A DNA stretch of 64,000 nt, from the NCBI GenBank assembly GCA_001600695.1, contig BCKQ01000011.1, positions 286,512 to 350,511 of the forward strand, written 5' to 3'. The stretch comes from Ascoidea asiatica (Eukaryota; Ascomycota; Saccharomycetes; Ascoideales; Ascoideaceae). How positions within the stretch are numbered: position 1 is the first letter of the stretch; every line of letters starts with the position of its first letter. Positions 19,278 to 29,663 of the stretch are shown piece after piece. The position numbers and the translations under genes are program-made. The notes beneath the pieces are model-generated. The model was not told the DNA's origin and searched no databases. It worked only from the letters and a program-made list of their open reading frames with translations.

Positions 19278-20147
19278 TTAATTATTTTCTGCTAAATCTT
19301 GTACGAGCCAATGTAAAGCTAAGGGATGAAAACTCTTTACCGGGTTAACAGTAATGATTAAATTTTCATCAGTATTATTTTTATTATTTTTATTATTTTT
19401 ATTAATTTTATTAATTTTATTATTTTCTTCAAAAATTATTTCATTTTCAATATTTTCACCATCTAAATCAACTTTATTACTAAATTTAATATTATTATTA
19501 ACATTAATATTTTCAATTACTTCTGAATTATTTATATGAATAATATTTGTAGGCCAAGAAGATAAACCATCAAAGATATGAGTGGCATAAACAATTGAAC
19601 ATTTTCTTGAAATTGATTCATTTTTTAAAAATGCTAATAATCTACTACGTACTAAAACATCAAGATCAACAGTAACTTCATCTAATAATAATACATTCCA
19701 TGGTTTTAATAAACCCATAACTAATTGTACTCTTCTTCTTTGTCCATCACTAATTTTATTCATACTCCAATTTAAATTAATATCTAAAATTTTAATTAAT
19801 TGATTTTTTTTTATTGGAAATTTATCACCACCAATTGAAGAAATTAAAATTGAAACTTGAATATCTCTTTTAATAATTGGATTTGAGATCCATTCAGTAC
19901 CTAAATAAGTTGTAATTCCTTGAGCATCAGAACCTGCACGAAATGGATCATGATTACTAATTCTTATTGAACCTGATTTTGCTAAAGTTTTACCAGCTAA
20001 TAATTTTAATAAAGTTGATTTACCAGCACCATTTGGACCAATTAATAAAGTTCTTGAATTCCAAGGTAATTTAAAAGTCATATTAATTAAACCAAAAGTA
20101 CCATTTGGATAAATATATGTTAAATTATTTGTTTCAATTGCATTCAT
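19278..20147 (-). CDS. CAF16: ABC ATPase Caf16 (Ccr4-Not associated)
   Basis: A soluble ABC-class ATPase without membrane domains. In yeast, Caf16 associates with the Ccr4-Not complex and Mediator components. The 289-residue length equals that of S. cerevisiae Caf16. Visible are the Walker A GPNGAGKST (residues 37-45), a degenerate signature SDGQRRRVQ in place of LSGGQ, the Walker B WNVLLLDEVTVDLD and the H-loop YATHIFD. All ATPase elements are present. An Asn/Lys-rich insert (NKINKNNKNNKN type) interrupts the C-terminal part before the conserved ending HPLALHWLVQDL. The related plant and bacterial I-type non-transporter ATPases are the nearest alternatives. It starts with ATG at 20145-20147. 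Confidence 0.9.
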   Translation of the reverse strand: MNAIETNNLTYIYPNGTFGLINMTFKLPWNSRTLLIGPNGAGKSTLLKLLAGKTLAKSGSIRISNHDPFRAGSDAQGITTYLGTEWISNPIIKRDIQVSILISSIGGDKFPIKKNQLIKILDINLNWSMNKISDGQRRRVQLVMGLLKPWNVLLLDEVTVDLDVLVRSRLLAFLKNESISRKCSIVYATHIFDGLSSWPTNIIHINNSEVIENINVNNNIKFSNKVDLDGENIENEIIFEENNKINKINKNNKNNKNNTDENLIITVNPVKSFHPLALHWLVQDLAENN

Positions 20148-20465
20148 TTTTTTGTTGTAATATTGATTTTCAATTTATTTTGAATATTCTTTTTGAATAT
20201 AAGTTTATATCAATTAATGATTGATTGATTGATTGATTGAATTGAATAAAATAAGTATAATTACATTTTTCATAAACAATAAACAAAGAGCGGAAAAGTT
20301 GAATATAAAGAAGGTGATTTACGGTAGTTTATTATTTATTTATTCATTTCGTACATTTTATATCTTTTATTATATCATAATATATATTTCATTATAATAT
20401 ATATATATATAAGTTTATATATAAGTTTATATATAAGTTTATATATAAGTTTATATAGGTAATGA
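20148..20465. other. Intergenic with 12-bp tandem
   Basis: CAF16 upstream and CIN4 3' region. It holds a GATT repeat at about 20217-20240 and four copies of a 12-bp unit (AAGTTTATATAT) at 20411-20458 right after the CIN4 stop. No gene. Confidence 0.7.
20411..20458. repeat. 12-bp tandem repeat
   Basis: Four exact-period copies of AAGTTTATATAT, the last ending in TATATAG, in the CIN4 3' untranslated region. Confidence 0.85.
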
Positions 20466-21068
20466 TTAAAAGTTATAGAGTCTTTCTTCAATTTCATTGA
20501 CAACCCATTCAATACCAGATTGTAAATTTTGACCAGAATATGCAGAACATGGTAATAATTTCCAATTATGATTTTTAATTTGATTTAATTGTAAAGTATC
20601 TTCAATTAATTTACAAATTTCTTTAATTTTTTTATTATTTTCATTTTCATTTTCATCATTTGATAAATCATTATTTAATAAAATATCAATTTTATTTATA
20701 AATATTAATAAATTTGAACCAATTAATTTATCTTCTTTTAAAATTTTTTTAAATTCTATAAAATTTTCATTTAATCTCTCAATTGATAAAATATCAATAA
20801 CCCAAATTAAAGAATCAGTTTTTTCAAAATAATTAAACCAAAATGGTCTTAAAGTTGATTGACCACCAACATCCCAAATATTTAAAGAATAATTTTTAAA
20901 AATTAAAGTATCAATTTGAAAACCCATAGTTGGAGAAATTTTAAAAATATCTTTATTTAATAATTTTTTAACAATTGTTGTTTTACCAGAATTATCTAAA
21001 CCTAACATAAGAATTCTAATTTCTTTATCTTTAAGTTTTTGTTTTCTTATTATTGAAAGTAATCCCAT
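20466..21068 (-). CDS. CIN4: ARL2-type small GTPase Cin4
   Basis: An Arf-like GTPase that acts with tubulin cofactors in beta-tubulin folding and microtubule stability. The 200-residue product has P-loop GLDNSGKT (residues 23-30), switch I threonine in the SPTMGF segment, switch II WDVGGQSTLRPFW, guanine motif NKID, and a SAYSGQNLQSGIEWVV ending. MGLLSIIRKQKLKDKEIRILMLGLDN is typical of Arl2 rather than Arf1. A Gly at position 2 is present, but Arl2 proteins are generally not myristoylated. A short acidic/Asn-rich insert (NDENENEN) follows NKID. It starts with ATG at 21066-21068, with a (TTTA)n tract just upstream. Confidence 0.88.
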   Translation of the reverse strand: MGLLSIIRKQKLKDKEIRILMLGLDNSGKTTIVKKLLNKDIFKISPTMGFQIDTLIFKNYSLNIWDVGGQSTLRPFWFNYFEKTDSLIWVIDILSIERLNENFIEFKKILKEDKLIGSNLLIFINKIDILLNNDLSNDENENENNKKIKEICKLIEDTLQLNQIKNHNWKLLPCSAYSGQNLQSGIEWVVNEIEERLYNF

Positions 21069-21737
21069 TTTTATTTATTTATTTATTTATTTATTTATAA
21101 ATTTAAAAGATTATGATTATGATTATGAATTGAGTTTTTGAATTATGAAAATCATAGGATATATTGAATAATGTAATTGAATAATGTAATTGATAATGAT
21201 AATTATTTACAATGAAAATAATAAAAATGAATTCAATTCAATTAAGAACTGAATAAGAAACTAAATCAAATTAAATCAAATTAAATTAAATTAAATTAAA
21301 TTAAATTAAATTAAATCAAAATTCTATCAGAATTAAATCAAAAGTGAATCAAAATATTGATTTTATTTGTTTAGGAAGGTGGAAAGAAAGAAAAAAAAGC
21401 GATGGGAATGTGGCGGTGGAGGAGAGAGGATAGAATAGGAAATACTAGCCATGGAAGGCGCAGCACAACCAAACAAAAAAAAATAACACCCGCAGAACTG
21501 GCGACGTTTGCAAAAACAATGATCTGTGGTCATTTCTTGAGTCAAAGCCCCAGGCTGGAGACAAGCGCCGAAGAAGAAGAAGAAGAAGAAGAAGAAGAAG
21601 AAGCTAAGGCAGTGGCAGTGGTTACAATAAATTCAATATATATTCAGTGTTTTCTTGTAGTTATCTTCTTTTGTGTTACTGATATTCAATTCAATTCTAT
21701 TGGAACTAATCATATCTGTATAATATCCAACTTCAAA
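21069..21737. other. Intergenic CIN4 / glycine-zipper gene
   Basis: Divergent upstream region. It contains (TTTA)n at 21070-21098, an AAATTAAATT tandem at about 21260-21320 and a GC-richer segment at about 21390-21620 with a (GAA)n run at 21573-21601. The segment 21402-21737 is open in frame with the next gene, but its composition differs and it is treated as upstream region here. Confidence 0.6.
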
Positions 21738-21837
21738 ATGTCTAATAACGATTATTATGGCTCTTCTACAGGCCAATCTAACAACTACTATCCAGATAAT
21801 AAAGTACAAAATCAATACCCAAATCAATATCCTAACC

Positions 21838-21873
<36 letters not shown>

Positions 21874-22283
21874 ATCCTGATCAAAATCAAGTTCAAGGAC
21901 AGGGACAAGTCCAAGGTCAAGATGGTGATAGAGGACTTTTATCAACTTTAGGTGGTGCTGCATTTGGTGGGTTTGCAGGTAAAAAATTTGGTGGAAATCA
22001 TGGTCATGGATTTCTTGGTAGTGTTGCTGGTGCAATTGGTGGTGCTATCACTGCTAATAAACTTGAAGATGTTTGGAAACATAGAAGAAGAGATGTCAAT
22101 GGTAGAGAAATAATTGATGATAATAATGATCAAAATTATAATCAAAATTATAATCAAAATTATAATCAAAATCAAAATCAAAATTATAATCAAAATTATG
22201 GTCCTCCTGGTGGTGGTGCTCCTGGTTATTCTAATGAATATTATCAAAATGGACCTTCTTCTTATGCTCCTCCAAGATACTAA
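21738..22283 (+). CDS. Glycine-zipper protein with Gln/Asn-rich ends
   Basis: The 181-residue product begins MSNNDYYGSS. It has a Tyr/Asn/Gln-rich N-terminus with a (CAA)n-encoded Gln run, a central glycine zipper (GGAAFGGFAGKKFGG then FLGSVAGAIGGAI, about residues 75-110), a LEDVWKHRRRD segment, and a (NQNY)n tail ending in PPSYAPPRY-like sequence. Glycine-zipper segments of this kind insert into or associate with membranes. Similar small fungal proteins are uncharacterised. The frame is open for 112 codons upstream to an ATG at 21402, but that part is GC-richer, includes a poly-Glu run from a GAA repeat and has no family resemblance. The ATG at 21738, preceded by AAA, is therefore chosen. 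Confidence 0.7.
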
Positions 22284-22748
22284 TCATTCCTTCCTCTACC
22301 TCTATATATTACTTTCTTTCTTTATTACCATCCTTATTAACATCCTTATTATCTACTACTGCTCATACCATTCTCTATCACATTACATAACTCATTTTTA
22401 TCATCTCTTTTATAAACGCTTATACATTCAATCTTCATTTTCTTCTTCATTTTCAATTTCTCTTCGAGTAAATTCAAACAAAGACCAACAATTTGCAAAT
22501 CCGTAGAAGAAATACTCATTTCCGGGCTTATTCCGTTCTCACATCCGGTATCTCCCTTTAAAATATCTTAAAACTAGCTTTAAATCATAATCATTATCAA
22601 AATATCCAAAGATTTATAACTATTAAAATAAACCTTTGATAATCATTGTTTTTTGAATAATATTTACATATCACTTTTATAAAAGGATTCATCATATATT
22701 ACTTCATCCAACTAGTGTCTTCAATTGTTTATTTATTTATATTCAAAA
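22284..22748. other. Intergenic upstream of YME2
   Basis: Pyrimidine-rich 3' region of the glycine-zipper gene, followed by the YME2 upstream region. A short GC-richer patch at 22515-22555 holds TTTCCGGGC and CATCCGGTA. No gene. Confidence 0.6.
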
Positions 22749-25222
22749 ATGTTAAGAATTAATAAATATTCAAAAACAAAGTTCTTATTAAGATCTAAAA
22801 TAACTCCAATTATATTCAATTCATCATTATTTTATTCAAATCCAATTACATTAAGATATTTATCTATTAATTCAAATTCTTTAGAATTAAAAGATTTAGA
22901 ATCTGGTGAATCTGAAGATACTGAAAAAACTGGTGTAATTAAAAAATTAAATCATGAAACTGTTTTATTTTTTGATCATGTTTATCCTTTTTATAAATCA
23001 AAATATTTTTTTAATTTTTCTCCACCTCCATCACCAAATAAAATTTTAAAAATGATTAAAAGTGGTTCAATTAATAATAATAATAATAATAATAATAAAG
23101 ATAATGATAAATTAAATGATAATTCATTGGATTTAAAAATTACTTCTTTTATACCAATGAAAAGAGATAGTGGAGTTTTTGTAAAATTTAATGTACCAAA
23201 TGAAATTTCAATACCTGAATTTAATTCAAAAATTCAAAATTATGTTAAAAATTTTCATAAAAATTCTTATTTACCAAAACCATATTGTTATCCAGTTAAA
23301 GGTTCTCCATGGATTGAAGATTTAAATCATAGATCTCCATCAAAAATTCTTAAAATTACTTATGATGGTGAATTTTTATCTGAAGAACAATTATATCATT
23401 TATTTAGAAGATATGGTAAAATTAATAATATTATAATGAATATAAATGAAAAATATTCTTTAATAATTTATAATTCTTTAAGACCTTCAATTTGTGCAAA
23501 AAATTGTTTAACAGGTTTAGAAATTAATAATTTAACAAAAATTCATATAAAATATGAAAAATCAAGAAATTTAATCTCATTTTTAATTCAATCAATTAAT
23601 AATCATACAAAAATTTCAATACCTTTAATTTTAATAATTTTAACTTTAACAATAACTGCAATTTTTGATCCAATTAGAGAATTTTTAATTGAACAAAAAA
23701 TTAAAAATAAATTAATTTTTATTCAAGATTCATTTATTTTAAAATTTTTTATAAATTTAACTCAAAATACTATAAATTCATTACAAAAAATTATTCATAT
23801 AAATAAACAAAATAATAATGAATATAAATCTTTATGGTCTGAAAGATTAGATAAAGTTAAAGAATTACAATCTTGGATTACTGAAAATGTTAATACTTTT
23901 ATAATTATTAAAGGTCCAAGAGGTAGTGGTAAATATGAATTAGTTATGCAACATGCTTTAAAAAATAGAAATAATATTTTATATATAGATTGTGATAAAT
24001 TATTAAAATCAAAAAATAATAAAGAATTAATTACAAATATTTCTCATCAAATTGGTTATTTTCCAGTTTTTCCATGGATGAATAATTTTTCAAAAATGAT
24101 TGATTTAGTTATTCAAGGTTTAAGTGGACAAAAATCAAGTTTTTCAGAATCTATTGAAAATCAATTTAGAAATATTTTAAATACTTCAATTTTATCAATT
24201 AGAAAAGTTGCTTTAAATAATTTAAAAAATTTTAAAAAAGAAAAAATAGATTTAAAAGAAGATGATTATTTAAATCAATATCCTGATGAAAAACCAGTAA
24301 TAATTATTGATAGATTTTTAAGTAAAGATCCTTCAAATAAAAATTCATTTATACTTAAAGAAATTGCAGATTGGACAGCATCATTAATTTCAATGAATAC
24401 AGCTCATGTAATATTTATGACAGATGATGTTAGTAGTGTTGAAATTTTATCATCATCAGCAAATAAAGTTTTTAAAGTTTTAACATTAGAAGATGCATCA
24501 ATGGAATCATCAAGAGAATATGTTTTAAATGAATTACTGAATAAAGAAACAAATTCAAAATTATTAATTGATAAAAATATTTGGAATGAAAAAATTAGTT
24601 CAATACCAAGATATAAAATAATTGAATTAGATACAGCATTAAAACCATTAGGTGGACGTATGTTAGATTTACAAGCATTTGCAAGAAGAATAAAATCAGG
24701 AGAAAATCCAATTGAAGCTTTAGAAGGTATGACAAAACAAGCAGAAGAACAAGTTACATTTATTTTAAGAAATAAAGAAAAAAATCCAGCAGCAGCATGG
24801 ATTTTAATAAAATTTCTTTCAGAAAATAGTTTATTATATACAAAATTAAATTTATTAACACCATTTAAAAAAGATTCAATAAAAACTTTAACAGAATTTG
24901 AAAGATTAGGATTAATAAGTTTAATTAAAAAAAAGGGAGTGATTGAAGAAATAAAAGTTGGTAAACCATTAAATAAATTAGCATTTAAAAATATTTTAAA
25001 TGATTTAATTTTATTTAAAACTTTTGAAATTAATTATCTTAATGAAATAATTTTATTAGAAAATAAAAAAATTAAAAATTGGGAAGAAGAAATTAAAAAT
25101 TTAAGTTATGTTGCAAATCAAAAAGAATTTAAAATTCGTATAAATTATTTATCAAATAAAATGTCAATAAGTACAAAAATTATTGAAGATTCTGAAAAAT
25201 CTATAAAGTCATTAGTTAATTG

Positions 25223-25223
<1 letters not shown>
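22749..25223 (+). CDS. YME2: Mitochondrial inner membrane protein Yme2 (RNA12 family)
   Basis: An integral protein of the mitochondrial inner membrane that affects mitochondrial DNA escape and nucleoid structure. The 824-residue product starts with a basic presequence (MLRINKYSKTKFLLRSK). An RRM-like domain follows at about residues 195-280 (LKITYDGEFLSEEQLYHLFR), then a transmembrane segment at about 288-308 (ISIPLILIILTLTITAIFD). The RNA12/AAA-like ATPase domain carries Walker A GPRGSGK at 389-395 and a conserved GGRMLDLQAFARRI box. Length is close to S. cerevisiae Yme2. The frame is open upstream to a TTG at 22725, but the ATG at 22749 begins the presequence and is preceded by AAAA. It converges on CIT3, with 83 bp between stop codons filled by a (TTTA)n tract. 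Confidence 0.93.
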
Positions 25224-25224
<1 letters not shown>

Positions 25225-25258
<34 letters not shown>

Positions 25259-25260
25259 TC
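25225..25260. repeat. (TTTA)n tract between YME2 and CIT3
   Basis: About nine TTTA units lie directly after the YME2 stop, in the convergent gap with CIT3. Confidence 0.85.
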
Positions 25261-25306
25261 TTTTATGTAAATAGTTTAGTTAATATAAAAAAAAGGAAAG
25301 AAAATT

Positions 25307-26785
25307 TTAAATTGCTTGAGAAACAATTGAAGCTAAATCAATACTTTTTGGTCTTTCAATTGGTAAACCTAAGATTCTATCCCAAATTAATTGATTTAAA
25401 GGACCTAAAGCTCTTGAACAACCAAAGATGACAGTGAAGAATAAAGTTTCTTTTATACCATAATGATAAAATAAAATTCCAGAACTTGAATCAACATTTG
25501 GATATGGATTTTTAGTTTTACCATGAATTTTTAAAACATTTGGAGCAATTTTTGATAATTTATGAACAAATTTAAAATAAATATCATTATTATTTATTGA
25601 AGGTCTTTGTAAACCAAAATTTAACATTGCATTAAATCTTGGATCTGGTTTTCTTAAAACTGCATGACCATAACCAGGTATAACTCTTTTTGAATTTAAA
25701 ATTGACCAAAGGTAATCAATAATTTTATTATCATCAGGTAATTCATTATAATTTTCTAAAGGTCCTAATAAATCTAATTTCATTTGAGTTATAAATCTTA
25801 CAACTTCTTGAGCTGCAAGACCATGTAAAGGACCTGCTAAACCTTGAATACCAGCAGAATATGATAAATATGGATCAGATAATGCAGAACCAACTAAATG
25901 AGTTGTATGAGAAGAAACATTACCACCTTCATGATCAGCATGTAAAGCAGTATATAAACGTATTAAATTTACAAAATCTTTTGAATCATTTGAATTAAAA
26001 TTTTGAATATTTAAAGAATCATTTTTTGTCATACCTAAGAATGAAGCTAAATTATATGACCAATCTTGATCTAAATTTACATTACCTAAAAATTCATTTT
26101 TATTATTAATAAAATTTGATTTATAAGTATTTTGATAAATTTTACCAGTAATTGCAGGTAATTTTGCAATTAAATTTATTACATCATCATAAATATATTC
26201 CCAATATTGATTTTTTGATAAACCATTTTCATAAGCTTTAGCAAATTTTGAATCATTATTTAAAGAAGAAATTGCAATTGATAATTGAGTCATTGGATGT
26301 AAAGTTTTTGGTAAATTATTTAAAATTTTAATTAAATAATTTGGTAAAATTGAATTTTCTGCTAATTTTTTTGAAAATTGATTAATTTGATATTGAGTTG
26401 GAATTTTACCAGTTAATAAAAACCAAAACATTGATTCTGGTAAAAAATTTGATAAATTATCATTTAATTCAAATTTTGATTTTGGTAAAAAATTTTGACA
26501 ATCATTAATTGAATTATTATGAAATTTAATACCATTATTTGGATCTAAAATTGAAGATTCCCAATAAAGAGATTTTATACCTCTCATACCACCTAAAGTT
26601 TGATTAACAGTTAAATTACCTAAAGATTTTTCACCATATTTATTTTTAATTTTAATAAAATTTTCTTTTCTTTCTGGAATTATTGAAATTAAAGTTTCTT
26701 TAAGAGTTTTTTCATTAGTTGAATATTTTCTTAAATTAATTAAATTTTTTGAATATAATGAAGTTAATAAAGATTTATTAAACAT
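25307..26785 (-). CDS. CIT3: Mitochondrial 2-methylcitrate/citrate synthase
   Basis: Condenses propionyl-CoA (or acetyl-CoA) with oxaloacetate in the mitochondrial matrix. The 492-residue product has a presequence (MFNKSLLTSLYSKNLINLRKYST) and the citrate-synthase catalytic residues H321 (GPLHGLAAQE), H374 (GYGHAVLRKPDPR) and D432 (NVDSSSG). Several segments recall S. cerevisiae Cit3 more than Cit1: GPLHGLAAQEVVRF, GILFYHYGI, VIFGCSRALGPL and DRILGLPIERPKS. Cit1 has GPLHGRANQEV at the first. That, plus its head-to-head neighbour PDH1, makes methylcitrate synthase the better call; S. cerevisiae CIT3 and PDH1 are also neighbours. Whether it also serves the TCA cycle cannot be decided here. It starts with ATG at 26783-26785. 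Confidence 0.85.
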   Translation of the reverse strand: MFNKSLLTSLYSKNLINLRKYSTNEKTLKETLISIIPERKENFIKIKNKYGEKSLGNLTVNQTLGGMRGIKSLYWESSILDPNNGIKFHNNSINDCQNFLPKSKFELNDNLSNFLPESMFWFLLTGKIPTQYQINQFSKKLAENSILPNYLIKILNNLPKTLHPMTQLSIAISSLNNDSKFAKAYENGLSKNQYWEYIYDDVINLIAKLPAITGKIYQNTYKSNFINNKNEFLGNVNLDQDWSYNLASFLGMTKNDSLNIQNFNSNDSKDFVNLIRLYTALHADHEGGNVSSHTTHLVGSALSDPYLSYSAGIQGLAGPLHGLAAQEVVRFITQMKLDLLGPLENYNELPDDNKIIDYLWSILNSKRVIPGYGHAVLRKPDPRFNAMLNFGLQRPSINNNDIYFKFVHKLSKIAPNVLKIHGKTKNPYPNVDSSSGILFYHYGIKETLFFTVIFGCSRALGPLNQLIWDRILGLPIERPKSIDLASIVSQAI

Positions 26786-27181
26786 TTTTAATAATTTGAA
26801 TATTAATATAATTAGTTAATAAAGTGATAAAATAAGTAATAAGTAATAAAATATGAAATAGGAAAACCAGATATATTTATATTATCACATATTTATATCT
26901 TTAGATATATAAATCCAGGATATTATATTATATTATATAATATTCTAGGATATAATATATTTAGTAGAAACTATTCAATTGACATAAATTTAAAATGGAT
27001 TTTAAAATAATAGATTAATATAAAAGTAGAGTAGTATAAATTATATTATCACACCAGATTAAACAACATTATAAAAGCAATTGAGATTGAGTGAAAATGG
27101 ATAAAAAGAAGTGTCATCCATGAAAAGGGTTGTAATTTGCAGTAGTGTAGTAGTAGTATATTAGTAGTGTAGTAGATACCC

Positions 27182-27528
27182 CGGATTTCACTTCTCTTCA
27201 CTCTTCCACAATGCCCAGAAGCTGTTGTTGTTGTTGTTGTTGTGGGTGAACTCTCCAATGAACCGAAGAATGAATAAAGAGCATTGAATAAAAAGCATTG
27301 AATAAAGAAGGAGTGGCGGTGGTCTCTTGCTACTCTTACTTACTTCTTTATTGTTATACTTCTTTATTATATTTGAAGCAGTAGTAGTAGTAGTAGCAGT
27401 ATTACATTGTGCTGTGTTTGTGGATGGGAGACGTGTGACTTGCTCTGTTCTCTGCTTGCTGCACGCTGCTTGCTGATTACCCCGGATGAGATCTGTCGGA
27501 TAAGCTCGCTCGTTGTCCTGCTCCGGAT
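27182..27528. promoter_or_regulatory. CGGAT motif cluster, candidate zinc-cluster factor sites
   Basis: TACCCCGGAT occurs twice (27178-27186 region and 27478-27487). CGGAT also occurs at 27497-27501 and 27524-27528. Three of the four copies read CGGATRA, which is one half of the carbon-source response element bound by Cat8/Sip4 (for example CGGATGAATGGA type). Full-length elements are not present, so binding by Cat8 or by a dedicated propionate regulator is inference. Confidence 0.4.
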
Positions 27529-27872
27529 GATGGTCTGCTTTACCCGTTCTTTCTCTTTATTTCATTCTTCCTTCACTCCACTACTGCTACTACCACTACT
27601 ACCACTATTTCAATAATATATTCAATAATATATTCAATATCAAATATATGATATCAAATATCAAATATCAAATATTTCACACCTCCTGAATAATGATATC
27701 AATAACCAACAACTAATCAAGTAATCATTCAATCAACTAATCATTCAATCAGCTTTCTTCCATTTCATCTATTTCACTCAATCATATCCTTTTATTTCTT
27801 TTATTTATTTTCTTACTTTCATTCTTAATATCCTTTAATTTTAATCTTTATTTATATTAATTATATCTATTC

Positions 27873-27921
27873 ATAATATATATACATAATATATATACAT
27901 AATATATATACATAATATATT
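27873..27921. repeat. 13-bp tandem ATAATATATATAC
   Basis: Three and a half copies about 150 bp upstream of the PDH1 ATG. Confidence 0.85.
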
Positions 27922-28067
27922 ATAAAGGATAATTACAATTTTATTCCATTAATTTGTATGTAATTGAATTCTATTTAAATTCTTTATTTCCTACTTTATT
28001 TTAATCCATATTCTATTCTATTCTATTATATCTATCTCTATTCTATTCTATAATATAATAAAATAAA

Positions 28068-29663
28068 ATGTTTAATTCAAAATTATATTTAAATTCAAAT
28101 AAAAATTATTTGAATTTTAAAAAAATTAATACTAATAATTTTTATTTATTAAGAAATTTTTCAAATTCAATAATTAAAATGAATTTAATTAAAAAAAATG
28201 AAATTATGAATGATAATTTACGTCCAGAACCTGATCAAGTTTTAAAAGATATTTCAAATTATATTCATAATTATAAAATTGATTCAAAATTAGCTTTAGA
28301 TACTGCAAGATTATGTTTCTTAGATACTTTAGGTTGTGGTTTAGCAGCTTTAAAATATAATGATTGTAAAAAATTAATTGGTCCAATAATTCCAAATTCA
28401 ATTATACCAAATGGTTCAAGAGTTCCTGGTACTAATTTTATTTTAGATCCAATTAGAGCAAGTTTCTCAATTGGTACAATTATTAGATGGTTAGATTTTA
28501 ATGATTGTTGGTTAGCTGCAGAATGGGGTCATCCAAGTGATAATCTTGGTGGTATTTTATCAATTGCTGATTATTATTCAAGATTATATAAATCAACAAA
28601 TGGTAAAAATGGTAAAATTTTTAAAATTAAAGATGTTTTAGAATGTATGATTAAAGCTCATGAAATTCAAGGAATTTTAGCAATTGAAAATTCTTTTAAT
28701 AATGTTGGTTTAGATCATGTAATTTTAGTTAAAGTTGCAACAACTGCTGTTGTTTCAAAAATGTTAAATTTAAATTATTATCAAACTATTGATGCTATTT
28801 CTCATGCTTTTATTGATGGTCAATCTTTAAGAACTTATAGACATTCTCCAAATACAATGTCAAGAAAATCTTGGGCTGCTGGTGATGCATGTTATAGAGC
28901 TGTAAATTTAGTTTTTCATATTAAAAATGGTCAAAATGGTATGCCATCTGCTTTAACTGCAAAAAATTGGGGTTTTTATGATGTTTTATTTAATTCAAAA
29001 CATTTTAAATTTCAAAGATCTTATGGTTCATATGTTATGGAAAATATATTATTTAAAATTTCATTTCCTGCTGAATTTCATGCTCAAACTGCTGTTGAAG
29101 CTGCAATGATTTTAAATAAAAAATTAAAATCTTTAAATAAATCTTATAAAGATATTAAATCAATTTTAATTAAAACTCAAGATGCTGGAATGAGAATTAT
29201 TGATAAAATTGGTCCTCTTTATAATTATGCTGATAGAGATCATTGTATTCAATATATGATTGCAATTCCATTAATTTTTGGTAGATTAACTGCTGATGAT
29301 TATACTGATAAAATTGCTTCTGATCCAAGAATTGATAATTTAAGATTAAAAATGAAATGTATTGAAAATAAAAATTTCACAATTGATTATCATAATCCTT
29401 TAAAAAGATTTATTGGTAATTCTTTAACAATTACTCTTAATGATAATACAATTCTTGATGAAATTGAAATTAATTATCCAATTGGTCATAGAAAACGTCG
29501 TGATGAAGGTAAACCTTTATTATTATCAAAATTTGAAAATCATGTTAATCAACATTTTAAAAATGATAAAATTTCAAAAAAAATTATTGAAACAAGTTAT
29601 AATTCAAATTTTGATAATATGGATATTGATGACTATATATCTTTATATACAACAACTGATTAA
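28068..29663 (+). CDS. PDH1: 2-methylcitrate dehydratase, PrpD/MmgE family
   Basis: Dehydrates 2-methylcitrate to 2-methyl-cis-aconitate, the second step of the mitochondrial methylcitrate cycle for propionate use. The 531-residue product has a basic, Asn/Phe-rich leader with few acidic residues, then the MmgE/PrpD fold. Segments seen include DTARLCFLDTLGCGLAAL, DFNDCWLAAEWGHPSDNLGG, HAFIDGQSLRTYRH, KSWAAGDACYRAV, FPAEFHAQTAVEAAM, ADRDHCIQYM and YPIGHRKRRDEGKPLL. Length is close to S. cerevisiae Pdh1. The start ATG at 28068 gives the leader; internal Met38 is an alternative for a cytosolic form. The gene is head to head with CIT3. Its TAA stop overlaps the SKI3 stop on the other strand. Confidence 0.95.
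   Translation: MFNSKLYLNSNKNYLNFKKINTNNFYLLRNFSNSIIKMNLIKKNEIMNDNLRPEPDQVLKDISNYIHNYKIDSKLALDTARLCFLDTLGCGLAALKYNDCKKLIGPIIPNSIIPNGSRVPGTNFILDPIRASFSIGTIIRWLDFNDCWLAAEWGHPSDNLGGILSIADYYSRLYKSTNGKNGKIFKIKDVLECMIKAHEIQGILAIENSFNNVGLDHVILVKVATTAVVSKMLNLNYYQTIDAISHAFIDGQSLRTYRHSPNTMSRKSWAAGDACYRAVNLVFHIKNGQNGMPSALTAKNWGFYDVLFNSKHFKFQRSYGSYVMENILFKISFPAEFHAQTAVEAAMILNKKLKSLNKSYKDIKSILIKTQDAGMRIIDKIGPLYNYADRDHCIQYMIAIPLIFGRLTADDYTDKIASDPRIDNLRLKMKCIENKNFTIDYHNPLKRFIGNSLTITLNDNTILDEIEINYPIGHRKRRDEGKPLLLSKFENHVNQHFKNDKISKKIIETSYNSNFDNMDIDDYISLYTTTD

Larger units (their letters stand above)
26786..28067. other. Shared divergent upstream region of CIT3 and PDH1
   Basis: 1.28 kb between two divergent starts. 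The central part (about 27160-27560) is GC-richer and carries CGGAT motifs (see separate entry), a (TTG)n/(GTT)n run near 27225-27245 and a (GTA)n run near 27380-27395. The PDH1-proximal part is AT-rich, with a 13-bp tandem at 27873-27921. Open frames at 27049-27258 and 27407-27616 are Cys/Ser/Thr-rich and not gene-like. Confidence 0.6.
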
